A DNA stretch of 27,097 nucleotides from DAOTUL01 sp034437435 (GCA_964417785.1 CAYQJO010000032.1:1-27097); one strand, 5' to 3'; shown: positions 14,359 through 22,514, numbered from the stretch's first letter. The notes: generated from the sequence alone by a model not told the origin. Translations and numbers: made by a program.

Positions 14359-15516
14359 TTATTCTCCCAGGGGTAGGCTTTCATCGTTCTCGATGGCCTG
14401 GATGAGCCGGTCAATCTTCTGCACACGCCGCTCCTTCCAGGGTGAGTCGGGGAGTCGATCCCACCGCTGGCGGCTTTGTTCCAGCAAACGCCTGGATTCT
14501 TCTTTATTGCCCTGCATTGCCTCGTTAAATGCCAGCGTATATTCGGTATGGGCGGCCTGCCGTTCATCCTCGAATTCATCCCATACCTGGATAGACTCTA
14601 AGAGATTTTCGCGGGCTTCTGCATGTTTGCGCAGGTAGGTCCGGGACAGCCCCAGTGCATGATAAGCCATGCCGGTCTGGTAGGTCATACCCAACGACCG
14701 GAATTCATCCAGCGACATCTGCGACCACTGTTCCGCTACTTCGTAGTTTTTCTGATGAATATGGAAATGAGCCGTCTGGATCGAAACCAGACCGTATTGA
14801 CGGCTGTTGTTGGTCTTCGAGAACAGATCAGCAGCTTTTTCCATCCATTCCAGCGCCTTATCCCAGATTTGCTTGCCCTGGTAAATCCAGGCCAGCACGC
14901 TGGCGGTCAGCGCCATTTCCTGGGTGTCTTTGGTTTCGACCCAGTAGTCATACGACATCCTGGCATAATCCAATGCCTTATCCAGTTCACCGTGATAGGT
15001 GTAAATGTAGGCAAGAGTCTGGTACAGCTTGTGGTAGTAGAATTGATGGTTGAGCGTCCGGGCGAAGAGCAGCGCACTATCGAGAATGCGGGTGAGCGAC
15101 TCTTTTGATGGCTGCTGGTAGATTTGCGTCATCAGCAGTTCAAAGTAGACCTCGAACATCTCGCGCTGGTCGATGCGCTCGGAGCGTGGGCGGCGCGGCA
15201 AGGCATGGGCCGCAGCGTAATCGGGCAGGATATATACCTGCTCCATAATGCTGGCAGGCTGCCCTTCACTGACCTGACGGCGCTGTTGAGCCGTGATAGC
15301 CTTCATAGCCCGAATCGCAAGCTTATTCCACCGTCTCAGATCGCCTCGATTGAGCAGGTACGGAAAGAACAACAGCAAAGCCTCAACCGCCTGATTGGCT
15401 GTATTGGGATCGCGTAGGGCTGGACGCAGCATTTTATAAATATCCTGCGCGTTATCCTCCAGCCACTCGCCATCAGCGTAATTATCTGGTATTTGCGCCA
15501 GCAGTTCTTCTGTCAT
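14359..15516 (-). CDS. TPR-like helical repeat protein, paralogue A
   Basis: The protein is all-helical with tetratricopeptide-like pairs from about residue 150 to 355 (for example ALDYARMSYDYWVETKDTQ, ALEWMEKAADLF, AEQWSQMSLDEFRSLG, ARENLLESIQVWDEF). Before the repeats are two conserved segments shared with the neighbour at 15686-16798: FPYLLNRGDLRRWNKLAIRAMK and PRRPRSERIDQREMFEVYF, separated here by a space for display only as two parts of an N-terminal domain I do not recognise. The start at 15516 is chosen because GGAGG lies five bases upstream and overlaps the earlier in-frame ATG at 15528. The product is 385 residues, without signal peptide or membrane helix, so it is cytoplasmic. TPR proteins bind partner proteins or peptides; the partner here is unknown. 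It has its own promoter and terminator. Confidence 0.8.
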   Translation of the reverse strand: MTEELLAQIPDNYADGEWLEDNAQDIYKMLRPALRDPNTANQAVEALLLFFPYLLNRGDLRRWNKLAIRAMKAITAQQRRQVSEGQPASIMEQVYILPDYAAAHALPRRPRSERIDQREMFEVYFELLMTQIYQQPSKESLTRILDSALLFARTLNHQFYYHKLYQTLAYIYTYHGELDKALDYARMSYDYWVETKDTQEMALTASVLAWIYQGKQIWDKALEWMEKAADLFSKTNNSRQYGLVSIQTAHFHIHQKNYEVAEQWSQMSLDEFRSLGMTYQTGMAYHALGLSRTYLRKHAEARENLLESIQVWDEFEDERQAAHTEYTLAFNEAMQGNKEESRRLLEQSRQRWDRLPDSPWKERRVQKIDRLIQAIENDESLPLGE

Positions 15517-15624
15517 TTGTCCCTCCATGGTTGAGCGCCATACTGTTACTGGTCCAATGTCTCCTTAAAAAAGACTTTGTGAGGATCATTAACAACATAC
15601 GTCGTTGTAATGTCTTGATTACTT

Positions 15625-15654
15625 ATTATAGCCTCTAAAGGCATTTTAGTTCAA
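15625..15654 (-). promoter_or_regulatory. Predicted promoter of TPR-like paralogue A
   Basis: On the minus strand TTGAAC (15649-15654) and a consensus TATAAT (15625-15630) are 18 bases apart. The leader to the ATG at 15516 is about 100 bases and contains an extra ribosome-like AAGGAG about 55 bases before the start, followed by a TTG and a quick stop, which could be a minimal leader frame or chance. Confidence 0.65.
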
Positions 15655-15685
15655 GTCCATTGTGGTACATTGCGTGGTCACAGAA

Positions 15686-16798
15686 TTATCTGAGTGTGTT
15701 CACCAGGTGGCGTACCTTTTCCACCATCCGCCGTTTCCACTCGGAGTCGGATACGCGCCGCCACATATCCAGGTTGTATTGGAGCCGGCTACGTGCTTGC
15801 TCAACCTGCCCCGATTGAGCTTCGACATAGGCCAACAGATACTCCGTATACGCCTGCTGGCCGAGGTCGCCATTTTGCTGCCACAGCGTAATGGCATCGT
15901 TTAAACTTTGCAGAGACAGATCATAGGCTTCATCGTAGCAGTATGCCAACCCCAGCGCCTCATGCGCCAATCCCGCATAATGTAAATGGTCGTCGGAAAG
16001 ACGGGCCAGCGCCACCTCCGACCATTGGATAGCCGCTGCATACCGTTCATGATGCAGTTGGGCATAGCCGGTTTCAAGCGCGACAAGACCATACTGTGTG
16101 GTCAGATCGGTCTCCGATAGCAAACCGGCGGCACGTTCCAGCCAGGCCAGACTGGTCTCCCAATCCTGCTGGCCCCGGTAGGCCAGCCCCAGTGCAAAAG
16201 CCGAAAGACCGGCTTCAGCGGGATAATCGTGCTTGATCCAGTACACATATGAAAACTGGCTCAAGTCAGCACTTTTATCGTAATAGCCGTAGTGGTTGTA
16301 GACAAAGGCGATCAACTGGTACAGTTTATGATAATAATACTGCCGGTTGATCCGTCGCGTGAAATGCAGCGCACTGTCAATCAAATCGGATAGAATAGGG
16401 CTGGGATGGCGAAAGATCAGACTCGTAAAGAGGCTGAGATAGGTCTCAAACATCACGTTCTGATCGATGCGCTCTGAGCGCGGACGGCGTGGCTGGGCAT
16501 GATCCTCGGCGTAGGTTGGCAGGGTAAATGCCTCGCGATTCACGACACGCTGCGGTTGACCGGCGTTTTTGGGCGACTGGTACACTTTGAGTGTACGCAT
16601 TGCCAGCTTATTCCATTTACGTAGATCGTCACGATTGAGCAAATATGGGAAATAGAGTACGAGCGCGGTCGCGGCATCATGGATCGTTCGGGAATTTCTG
16701 AGTGCCTGCCGGGTAGATTGATAAAGTTCATCGGCATGGGCGTCCAGCCAGTGGGTATCACGGTGATTCTGTATTACTTCGCGCAGAAGATCATTCAT
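15686..16798 (-). CDS. TPR-like helical repeat protein, paralogue B
   Basis: This 370-residue protein aligns with its neighbour at 14359-15516 from end to end. Shared blocks are FPYLLNRDDLRKWNKLAMR near the N-terminus, QPRRPRSERIDQNVMFETY in the middle, the (R/H)xYYYHKLYQ segment, and TPR-like helix pairs (SLAWLERAAGLLSETD, AIQWSEVALARLSDD, SLQSLNDAITLWQQNGD) up to the C-terminal MWRRVSDSEWKRRMVEKV, which matches RWDRLPDSPWKERRVQKI of the other copy. Nearly all differences are substitutions, so this is an old tandem duplication. No ribosome site stands out before the ATG at 16798. No signal peptide or membrane helix is seen. Function unknown; TPR-mediated binding is a family-level inference. 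Confidence 0.8.
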   Translation of the reverse strand: MNDLLREVIQNHRDTHWLDAHADELYQSTRQALRNSRTIHDAATALVLYFPYLLNRDDLRKWNKLAMRTLKVYQSPKNAGQPQRVVNREAFTLPTYAEDHAQPRRPRSERIDQNVMFETYLSLFTSLIFRHPSPILSDLIDSALHFTRRINRQYYYHKLYQLIAFVYNHYGYYDKSADLSQFSYVYWIKHDYPAEAGLSAFALGLAYRGQQDWETSLAWLERAAGLLSETDLTTQYGLVALETGYAQLHHERYAAAIQWSEVALARLSDDHLHYAGLAHEALGLAYCYDEAYDLSLQSLNDAITLWQQNGDLGQQAYTEYLLAYVEAQSGQVEQARSRLQYNLDMWRRVSDSEWKRRMVEKVRHLVNTLR

Positions 16799-16818
16799 CA
16801 GACATCTTGTAGCTGAAG

Positions 16819-16847
16819 TGTATATAATGTTAAGTGTACCAGATCAA
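16819..16847 (-). promoter_or_regulatory. Predicted promoter of TPR-like paralogue B
   Basis: On the minus strand TTGATC (16842-16847) and TATACA (16819-16824) are 17 bases apart, with the start site near 16812 and a leader of about 14 bases. The short leader agrees with the absence of a clear ribosome site. Confidence 0.45.
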
Positions 16848-16907
16848 GACATATAAAAAAAGTGTAATGTGTACGTTATTGACAAAAACCCAATAAAGGG
16901 GAAAAGC

Positions 16908-17471
16908 ATGGTACAACTGGCAGCAAAACAGTGGACGATTCCGGCATATGCGCAGGGCAATCTGTGGCTGACTGATGGCGACAGCGGCGTCCAAACACAG
17001 GGACCACAAGGGCATTTCTCGTATCAGGGTGATGCGAATGTACTTGTTGTGCGTTGGGGGGCGTCCAATGGACCGGGATTGGTGCAGCTTGACCGGCAGG
17101 TCAAGTCACTTGGGTGGGATGGCACCGTCGGTATCGGGGGTTACATCGATGCCATGCATATGCGTATGTTCGGCGATGAAGCCGTCAACCTGCTCTACGT
17201 GGGCGGGCAGCCGCTCATGCAGCCACATCCATCGGTGGAGTCGAGTGATTTTACAGCGCCGGATTTCCATAAGGGGCTGGTACACGCCGTCGCCGATGGT
17301 GTGACAACCTGGCTGACACTCCACGAGAGTCCGCTGGCGGCCACCGCGCATGATGCTATGCTCAACGGGTTGCGTATCTATGCTTACGGTCGTCTGGCTG
17401 ATGATGACAGCGGATGGGGATCAATGTTTGCGCTGCCACTCGTTCTGGAAGCGATCACCATTTTCGCGTGA
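16908..17471 (+). CDS. Unknown 187-residue protein
   Basis: I do not recognise a family. The start at 16908 is chosen because AAAGGGG lies seven bases upstream; the open frame reaches back 13 codons without a ribosome site. The sequence is rich in Gly and aromatic residues and predicted strands (NVLVVRWGASNGPGLVQLD, TVGIGGYIDAMHMRMFGDEAVNLLYVGGQPL), then has AVADGVTTWLTLHESPLAATAHDAM and ends in a hydrophobic FALPLVLEAITIF stretch. No signal peptide is seen. Several His and Asp residues (HMRMFGDE, PDFHKGLVHAVAD, LHES) could form a metal or active site, but I cannot assign one. It diverges from TPR paralogue B and converges on the peptide ABC ATPase pair, from which it is separated by a hairpin. 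Confidence 0.65.
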   Translation: MVQLAAKQWTIPAYAQGNLWLTDGDSGVQTQGPQGHFSYQGDANVLVVRWGASNGPGLVQLDRQVKSLGWDGTVGIGGYIDAMHMRMFGDEAVNLLYVGGQPLMQPHPSVESSDFTAPDFHKGLVHAVADGVTTWLTLHESPLAATAHDAMLNGLRIYAYGRLADDDSGWGSMFALPLVLEAITIFA

Positions 17472-17480
17472 AGATGGAAC

Positions 17481-17514
17481 AAAAACGGGGTGAAGCGAAT
17501 GATGCTGCACCCCG
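17481..17514 (-). terminator. Terminator of the peptide ABC ATPase pair
   Basis: A stem CGGGGTG/CACCCCG (17486-17492 with 17508-17514), extended inward by AGC/GCT after one mismatch, is followed on the minus strand by TTTTTG. It starts nine bases after the stop at 17523. It may also close the convergent gene at 16908-17471. Confidence 0.82.
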
Positions 17515-17522
17515 GTAAATGC

Positions 17523-18543
17523 TTAGATCACGCGGTGGCAGGCCGCCCAGTGACCGGGCGTGTGTTCGATCAACGGTGGATCGGGGTCCTCGTGGCACAG
17601 GTCAAACCGGACCGGGCAGCGGGTGCTAAAGTTGCAACCTGCCGGTGGGTTGGCCGGGCTGGGGACATCGCCCTGAAGAATAATCCGCTGGCGCTGTTCT
17701 TCAACGAACGGATCGGGAACCGGCACCGCCGACAGCAGTGATTGTGTGTAGGGGTGCAGCGGGTTGTCGTACACGTCATCCGTCTCGCCTAGCTCCACAA
17801 TCTTGCCCAGGTACATTACCGCCACGCGGTCACAAATGTGACGCACCATACTCAGGTCATGAGCGATGAACAGATAAGTCAGGTTGAGTTCTTCCTGAAG
17901 GTCTTCCAGCAGATTTACCACCTGGGCCTGGATCGACACATCCAGCGCGGAAATCGGTTCGTCGGCGACGATAAATGAAGGGTTCAATGCCAGAGCGCGG
18001 GCGATGCCGATACGCTGGCGCTGTCCACCGGAGAATTCATGCGGATAGCGGTTGATGTAGTAGGGATTCAGACCAACCTTTTCCAGCAGAGCTTCCACAT
18101 ATTCCTGACGCTCACGCCGAGCCATCAAATTGTGAATTTGCAGCGGCTCGCTGACGATGTTACCCACCGTCATACGCGGATTGAGCGATGCGAAGGGGTC
18201 CTGGAAGATGATCTGCATCTCCTGACGCATCTTGCGCAGTTCTTCACCCTTCATGGTAGTCAATTCGCGACCTTCGTAGGTCACAGAGCCAGCCGTTGGC
18301 CGGTAAAGCTGCAAAATAGTACGGCCCGTTGTGCTTTTGCCACAACCCGACTCACCCACCAGACCGAGGGTCTCGCCTTTAAAGACATCGAAGTCGATAC
18401 CGTCAACCGCTTTGACCGCACCCACCTGACGTTGGATAATAATACCGGATGTGATCGGAAAATGTTTCTTCAGCCCACGCACACTTACCAGGACTTCACG
18501 GTCCTGCGAATGCGGTTGTCTTGGTGTCGTGGTGACGTCCGGA

Positions 18544-18551
<8 letters not shown>
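17523..18551 (-). CDS. Peptide-type ABC transporter ATP-binding protein (OppF/DppF)
   Basis: This is the F-type ATPase of an oligo/dipeptide or related ABC transporter, acting at the cytoplasmic face of the membrane. Visible motifs: Walker A GESGCGKST at 66-74, Q-loop in IIFQDPFASLNPR, signature FSGGQ at 173-177, Walker B FIVADE at 193-198, and H-loop in IAHDLSMV. The C-terminal oligopeptide-transporter extension keeps its four Cys (306, 312, 319, 338) in GCNFSTRCPVRFDLC...AACH. The start at 18551 is preferred to one 20 codons earlier: AGGAGG is nine bases upstream and the gene then overlaps the stop of the D-type ATPase gene by eight bases, which indicates translational coupling. The 342-residue length is typical. 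No permease or binding-protein gene lies near. Confidence 0.92.
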
Positions 18552-19569
<1,018 letters not shown>

Positions 19570-19658
19570 GGGTCCACCCCTCCTTAGCAAATAAAACGAA
19601 TTGCGCTGAGTTTGCAAAATAATCGAGATGTTGTCAAGAAAAGGAATAACATCTTATG

Positions 19659-19735
19659 GGGGCTGTTCTCTGTGCAGATTTCACAACACAGGCCCCACAC
19701 ATGCAATCCTGCCCAAAGTGTGCGTGATTGTACCA
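19659..19735 (-). promoter_or_regulatory. Promoter and structured leader of the peptide ABC ATPase pair
   Basis: On the minus strand TGG-TACAAT (19727-19735) is an extended -10 box. The leader of about 150 bases can fold GGGGC-CTGTG (19687-19696) with CACAG (19670-19674) and GCCCC (19659-19663) around a six-base bulge; no U tract follows. A second -35-like TTGACA occurs at 19632-19637. The rest of 19570-19803 holds no gene I can support. Confidence 0.4.
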
Positions 19736-19803
19736 TGTGCGGGGCGGAATTTCTACAAAACATCAGGCAGAGACTCAAGTACGCGAACTGCTACCGGATG
19801 TAC

Positions 19804-20319
19804 TCATGCTTCAGATGTTTCCTGGTCGGTCACCAACCGCCTGACGGGCTTGACCATGCTCTTCAGCAAGCGTTCCATCGCCATCGTATTGCTGCAAACC
19901 CCATGACTCTGGAAATAAGGATTATCGCAGTCCCATTTGCCATCATCATACGAAATATGGTATTCGTTGTGTCCGCCCTGGAAGGTCGCTTCAAATGAGA
20001 CAAAGCGGATACGGTCGGGTTCTTTGGCGTAGTGGGCGGCTTTTTCCACGTCGCTGACGACGTTCTGGCCGTTGGCATACGGCAGGCGCTCACGTTTGAG
20101 CATCGGGCCAAACATCCGCTCTAAAGTCATAATATGGGGGCAGATGGCATATTTCTGAAAACCGGGGCAGGTGCAATGCCAGCCTTCCGGGCCGAGGGTG
20201 ATGTGGTAAGAGTCGTTGCTGCCTTCAAAGGCAACTTCGAGTGACGTGAACGTAACCCGTTCCGGCTCCTCAGCATACTGCTTGGCTTTCTGAATTTTGC
20301 CAATCATGCTGTTGTCCAT
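19804..20319 (-). CDS. Duplicated SWIM zinc-finger protein, second copy degenerate
   Basis: The 171-residue protein is an internal duplication of about 75 residues. Each unit begins with a helix (KAKQYAEEPERV / KAAHYAKEPDRI), then strands (FTSLEVAFEGSNDSYHI / FVSFEATFQGGHNEYHI), then a SWIM-type finger and a helix (LERM / MERL). Unit one has a full CxCx(n)CxH set: Cys49, Cys51, Cys60 and His62 in WHCTCPGFQKYAICPH. Unit two keeps Cys131 and Cys142 but has Asn133 and Asn144 in place of the second Cys and the His (WDCDNPYFQSHGVCSN), so it should not bind zinc in the usual way. SWIM domains bind DNA or proteins. The start at 20319 is supported by AAGGAG nine bases upstream; the frame is open 16 codons further. 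It has a promoter and a terminator-containing leader and is divergent from pfkA. Cellular role unknown. Confidence 0.82.
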   Translation of the reverse strand: MDNSMIGKIQKAKQYAEEPERVTFTSLEVAFEGSNDSYHITLGPEGWHCTCPGFQKYAICPHIMTLERMFGPMLKRERLPYANGQNVVSDVEKAAHYAKEPDRIRFVSFEATFQGGHNEYHISYDDGKWDCDNPYFQSHGVCSNTMAMERLLKSMVKPVRRLVTDQETSEA

Positions 20320-20350
20320 AGAACAGTACTCCTTGCATACTGACAGAAAC

Positions 20351-20383
20351 AAAAAAACACGCGGCATGAGATGACCGCGTGTT
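20351..20383 (-). terminator. Leader terminator (attenuator) upstream of the SWIM gene
   Basis: A 9-bp stem AACACGCGG/CCGCGTGTT (20356-20364 with 20375-20383) around a ten-base loop is followed on the minus strand by seven T. It lies between the predicted promoter (20459-20487) and the ribosome site of the SWIM gene, in the sense direction for that gene. A transcript must pass it to reach the gene, so it is a candidate attenuator or the 3' end of a short leader RNA. Confidence 0.75.
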
Positions 20384-20418
20384 CAAAATCCGGTTTTATT
20401 GTGGGAAGTTATTTTCAT
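20383..20418 (-). CDS. Possible leader peptide of the SWIM gene (11 codons)
   Basis: A short frame MKITSHNKTGF follows GGAAGG (20428-20433) by nine bases, and its TGA stop touches the first stem base of the leader terminator. An in-frame ATG at 20439 would give 18 residues, but its ribosome site is too close. The placement of ribosome site, frame, stop and terminator resembles leader-peptide attenuation. The codons show no run of a single amino acid, so the signal sensed is not evident. Chance is a real alternative. Confidence 0.35.
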   Translation of the reverse strand: MKITSHNKTGF

Positions 20419-20458
20419 GGTGATTGGCCTTCCGCACATCCTACCTTGATGTATGGCT

Positions 20459-20487
20459 AGTTTAAGCTAACTTTAAACTGATGTCAA
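20459..20487 (-). promoter_or_regulatory. Predicted strong promoter of the SWIM gene leader
   Basis: On the minus strand a perfect -35 TTGACA (20482-20487), 17-base spacer and -10 TAAACT (20459-20464) predict a start near 20452 and a leader of about 133 bases. Confidence 0.7.
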
Positions 20488-20494
20488 ATTATCA

Positions 20495-20538
20495 TTGGGA
20501 TAAATTGCTATATCCCAAATTTGGGATATATTTGGGTT
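20495..20538 (+). promoter_or_regulatory. pfkA promoter with a perfect 22-bp palindromic operator
   Basis: A perfect palindrome at 20509-20530 has 11-bp arms (TATATCCCAAA and its complement). Its half-site TTGGGATA recurs as a direct copy at 20495-20502, and a partial copy TTGGGTTA is at 20532-20539. A likely promoter, -35 TTGCTA (20505-20510) and -10 TATATT (20527-20532) with a 16-base spacer, is covered by the palindrome, so a bound dimer would repress pfkA. The 20495 copy is eight bases from the -35 of the divergent SWIM promoter. The regulator is not identified. Confidence 0.65.
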
Positions 20539-20554
20539 AAAAGGAGTAGGTGGA

Positions 20555-21685
20555 ATGACACAACACATTGGAATTCTGACCGCAGGTGGCGATAGTCCGG
20601 GCCTCAATGCAGCTATTCGAGGTGTTGGTAAAGCGGGTATCAACACCTATGAGATGCGAATTATCGGTTACCGCGATGGCTTCCGCGGGCTGATGGAGAA
20701 TCGGACTGTGCGCCTGGACCGGGATGCCCTTTCCGGAATTTTGACGATGGGCGGTACCCTGTTGGGAACCAGCCGCGATAAACCACACAAGATGCCTGTC
20801 GGCAACAAAACGCTCGATATGACCGATGTGATGATCGAGAACTATCACAAGCATCACCTGGACGCCCTGGTATGTCTGGGCGGTGGCGGGACCATGAAAA
20901 ACGCCTACCGTTTGATGCAAAAGGGTCTGAACATCGTTACGCTGCCAAAGACCATCGACAATGATGTAGCGGCGACCGACATCACCTTCGGCTTCGACAC
21001 CGCGCTGACTATCGCTACCGAAGCGATTGACCGGCTGCACAGTACGGCTCACAGCCATCACCGCATTATCGTGGTCGAGATTATGGGCCATAATACCGGA
21101 TGGTTGGCATTGGGTGCCGGTCTGGCTGGCGGTGCTGATGTGATCCTCATACCAGAAATCCCTTACGATATAAACAAGGTGGCGGAGTCTATTCTACAGC
21201 GCAGCCGGGCGGGCAGCCGTTTTAGCATTGTCGCGGTCTCTGAGGGGGCGATGTCTACCGAAATAGCCAAAGCCATACAACAAACCGAGGAAAAACTGGC
21301 AACGGCGAAAGATGAAAAGGACAAAAAAGCCAAGAAGCAACTCAAGGCAAAGCTGGATGAGCTGGAAGCTGTCCGGGCGCAGAGTACTCAAGCCCTGACC
21401 CGCGAACTGGAGGAACTGACTCACCTGGAGTCGCGGGTGACCATTCTGGGTCATGTCCAGCGGGGTGGCACCCCGTCACCGGCAGACCGGATTCTAGCGA
21501 CCCGCCTGGGAACGGCCTGCGCCGAGTTCATTCACGAGAGACACTTCGGTATTATGGTTGCCGTTCGGGGAGAAGGTGTAGAGGCTGTGCCGCTACAGGA
21601 TGTGGTGGGGAGACGCAAGAATGTCCCGCTCGATCACTCCTGGATCAAGACGGCCCGTGAACTCAACTTGAGCCTGGGGGATTGA
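20555..21685 (+). CDS. pfkA: 6-phosphofructokinase with a charged helical insertion
   Basis: The enzyme phosphorylates fructose 6-phosphate in glycolysis. Family motifs: GGDSPGLNAAIRG at 11-23, catalytic PKTIDND at 131-137 (Asp135 as base), MGHNTGWLAL at 177-186, EGA near 230 and GHVQRGGTPSPADR at 299-311. Phosphodonor-site residues are odd: where Escherichia coli PfkA has GGDGS, this protein has GGGGT (109-113), so the Mg-ATP Asp is Gly111, while Gly112 is ATP-like and Lys132 is PPi-like. About 50 residues rich in Lys, Glu and Ala (about 235-288, QQTEEKLATAKDEKDKKAKK onward) are inserted before the RVTILGHVQRGG strand and look like a helical hairpin. Length is 376 residues against about 320 for E. 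coli PfkA. AAAGGAG and AGGTGGA precede the ATG. The phosphate donor, ATP or PPi, cannot be decided by eye. Confidence 0.9.
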   Translation: MTQHIGILTAGGDSPGLNAAIRGVGKAGINTYEMRIIGYRDGFRGLMENRTVRLDRDALSGILTMGGTLLGTSRDKPHKMPVGNKTLDMTDVMIENYHKHHLDALVCLGGGGTMKNAYRLMQKGLNIVTLPKTIDNDVAATDITFGFDTALTIATEAIDRLHSTAHSHHRIIVVEIMGHNTGWLALGAGLAGGADVILIPEIPYDINKVAESILQRSRAGSRFSIVAVSEGAMSTEIAKAIQQTEEKLATAKDEKDKKAKKQLKAKLDELEAVRAQSTQALTRELEELTHLESRVTILGHVQRGGTPSPADRILATRLGTACAEFIHERHFGIMVAVRGEGVEAVPLQDVVGRRKNVPLDHSWIKTARELNLSLGD

Positions 21686-21752
21686 TGGCATCAATCAGAA
21701 TGTCGTGAAATTCGCCGTCACTGTAGACTTCGGCATTGGCCTTCTTTCGTGG

Positions 21753-22514
21753 TTACTTCCGCTGCCAGCGCGTGAGCCACCATTCCAGCAGCCAGAAGAC
21801 CAGGAACAACAGCAGCCCGAGCAGACTCATTGCCAGAATCCCGGCATACATGGCGGGGTAGTCGAAGCGGTTCCACTCATTGACGATGTAATAGCCGAGA
21901 CCGGTGCGTCCGGCGATGGTCTCCGCGATGAACAGCACTGCGATAGCCGTACCGGCGCTGATTTTGAGGGCCGTCATCATGGCCGGGACGCTCACCGGGA
22001 TGTAGACATAGCGCAGCATGTGCCAGTGTCGCGCACCCAGCGAACTGATCGATTCCAGCGTCTCCGGCGCGACCTGGTTGGCCGCGTCCCGGATGATGAC
22101 AAATACCTGGAAGGTCAGGATGAGCGTGATCAGGAAGATGCGCGATTCATCGCCCAGACCCAGAATCGTGATGATGAGCGGCAAAAAGACGACCTTCGGT
22201 GCCGGATAAAGAAAGTAAGCCAGCGGCGTCAGGAAACGGTCGAACAACCTGAACTGCGCCGTCAGGATTGCCAGCGGCGCGGCGATGGCGATGCTGATAC
22301 CCACACTGACGATAACGCGATACGCGCTGGTCCAGAATTCGTCAATCAGATCGCCCCGCATCTCCTCGGCGAAGGTTTCCATGACCGCCAGGGGGGTCGG
22401 CAGGAATCGCTCATCAAGCTGTATAGCGGCGACATGCCACAGAACCAGCAGCAGCGCGAAGTCGAAAATCAGAAACAGCAAGCTGGATGGTGAAAACAGA
22501 TGTTGTTCGTTCAT
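21753..22514 (-). CDS. ABC transporter permease, SsuC/TauC type
   Basis: This is the inner-membrane subunit of an aliphatic sulfonate/taurine/nitrate/pyrimidine-type importer. It has about six hydrophobic segments (first at about 12-31, last at about 225-245) and the BPD_transp_1 core: ARHW follows ESISSLGA, and VYIPVSVPAMMTALKIS matches the ATPase-docking loop and the next helix of the SsuC group. The C-terminal half reads AVLFIAETIAGRTGLGYYI, which is strongly typical. Its ATG overlaps the stop of the ATPase gene by four bases (ATGA), so the two are translationally coupled. At 253 residues the length is normal. It converges on pfkA with 67 bases between the stops; a small inverted repeat GATTGATG/CATCAATC lies at 21680-21696. 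Confidence 0.9.
   Translation of the reverse strand: MNEQHLFSPSSLLFLIFDFALLLVLWHVAAIQLDERFLPTPLAVMETFAEEMRGDLIDEFWTSAYRVIVSVGISIAIAAPLAILTAQFRLFDRFLTPLAYFLYPAPKVVFLPLIITILGLGDESRIFLITLILTFQVFVIIRDAANQVAPETLESISSLGARHWHMLRYVYIPVSVPAMMTALKISAGTAIAVLFIAETIAGRTGLGYYIVNEWNRFDYPAMYAGILAMSLLGLLLFLVFWLLEWWLTRWQRK

Noticed and set aside
19695..19800. Cys-rich fragment (MQSCPKCA then, one base shifted, CTMCGAEF) looking like a broken zinc ribbon
   Set aside because: Needs a one-base frameshift, has no ribosome site, and lies in a likely promoter and leader region of the opposite strand.
21663..21752. In-frame 29-codon extension after the permease TAA on the minus strand
   Set aside because: It could be readthrough or a gene remnant, but it overlaps the pfkA end and has no support beyond a coding-like look.
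21705..22493. Gln/Asp/Arg-rich 262-codon plus-strand frame opposite the SsuC-type permease
   Set aside because: Its composition is the expected antisense of a membrane-protein gene and it has no start signals.
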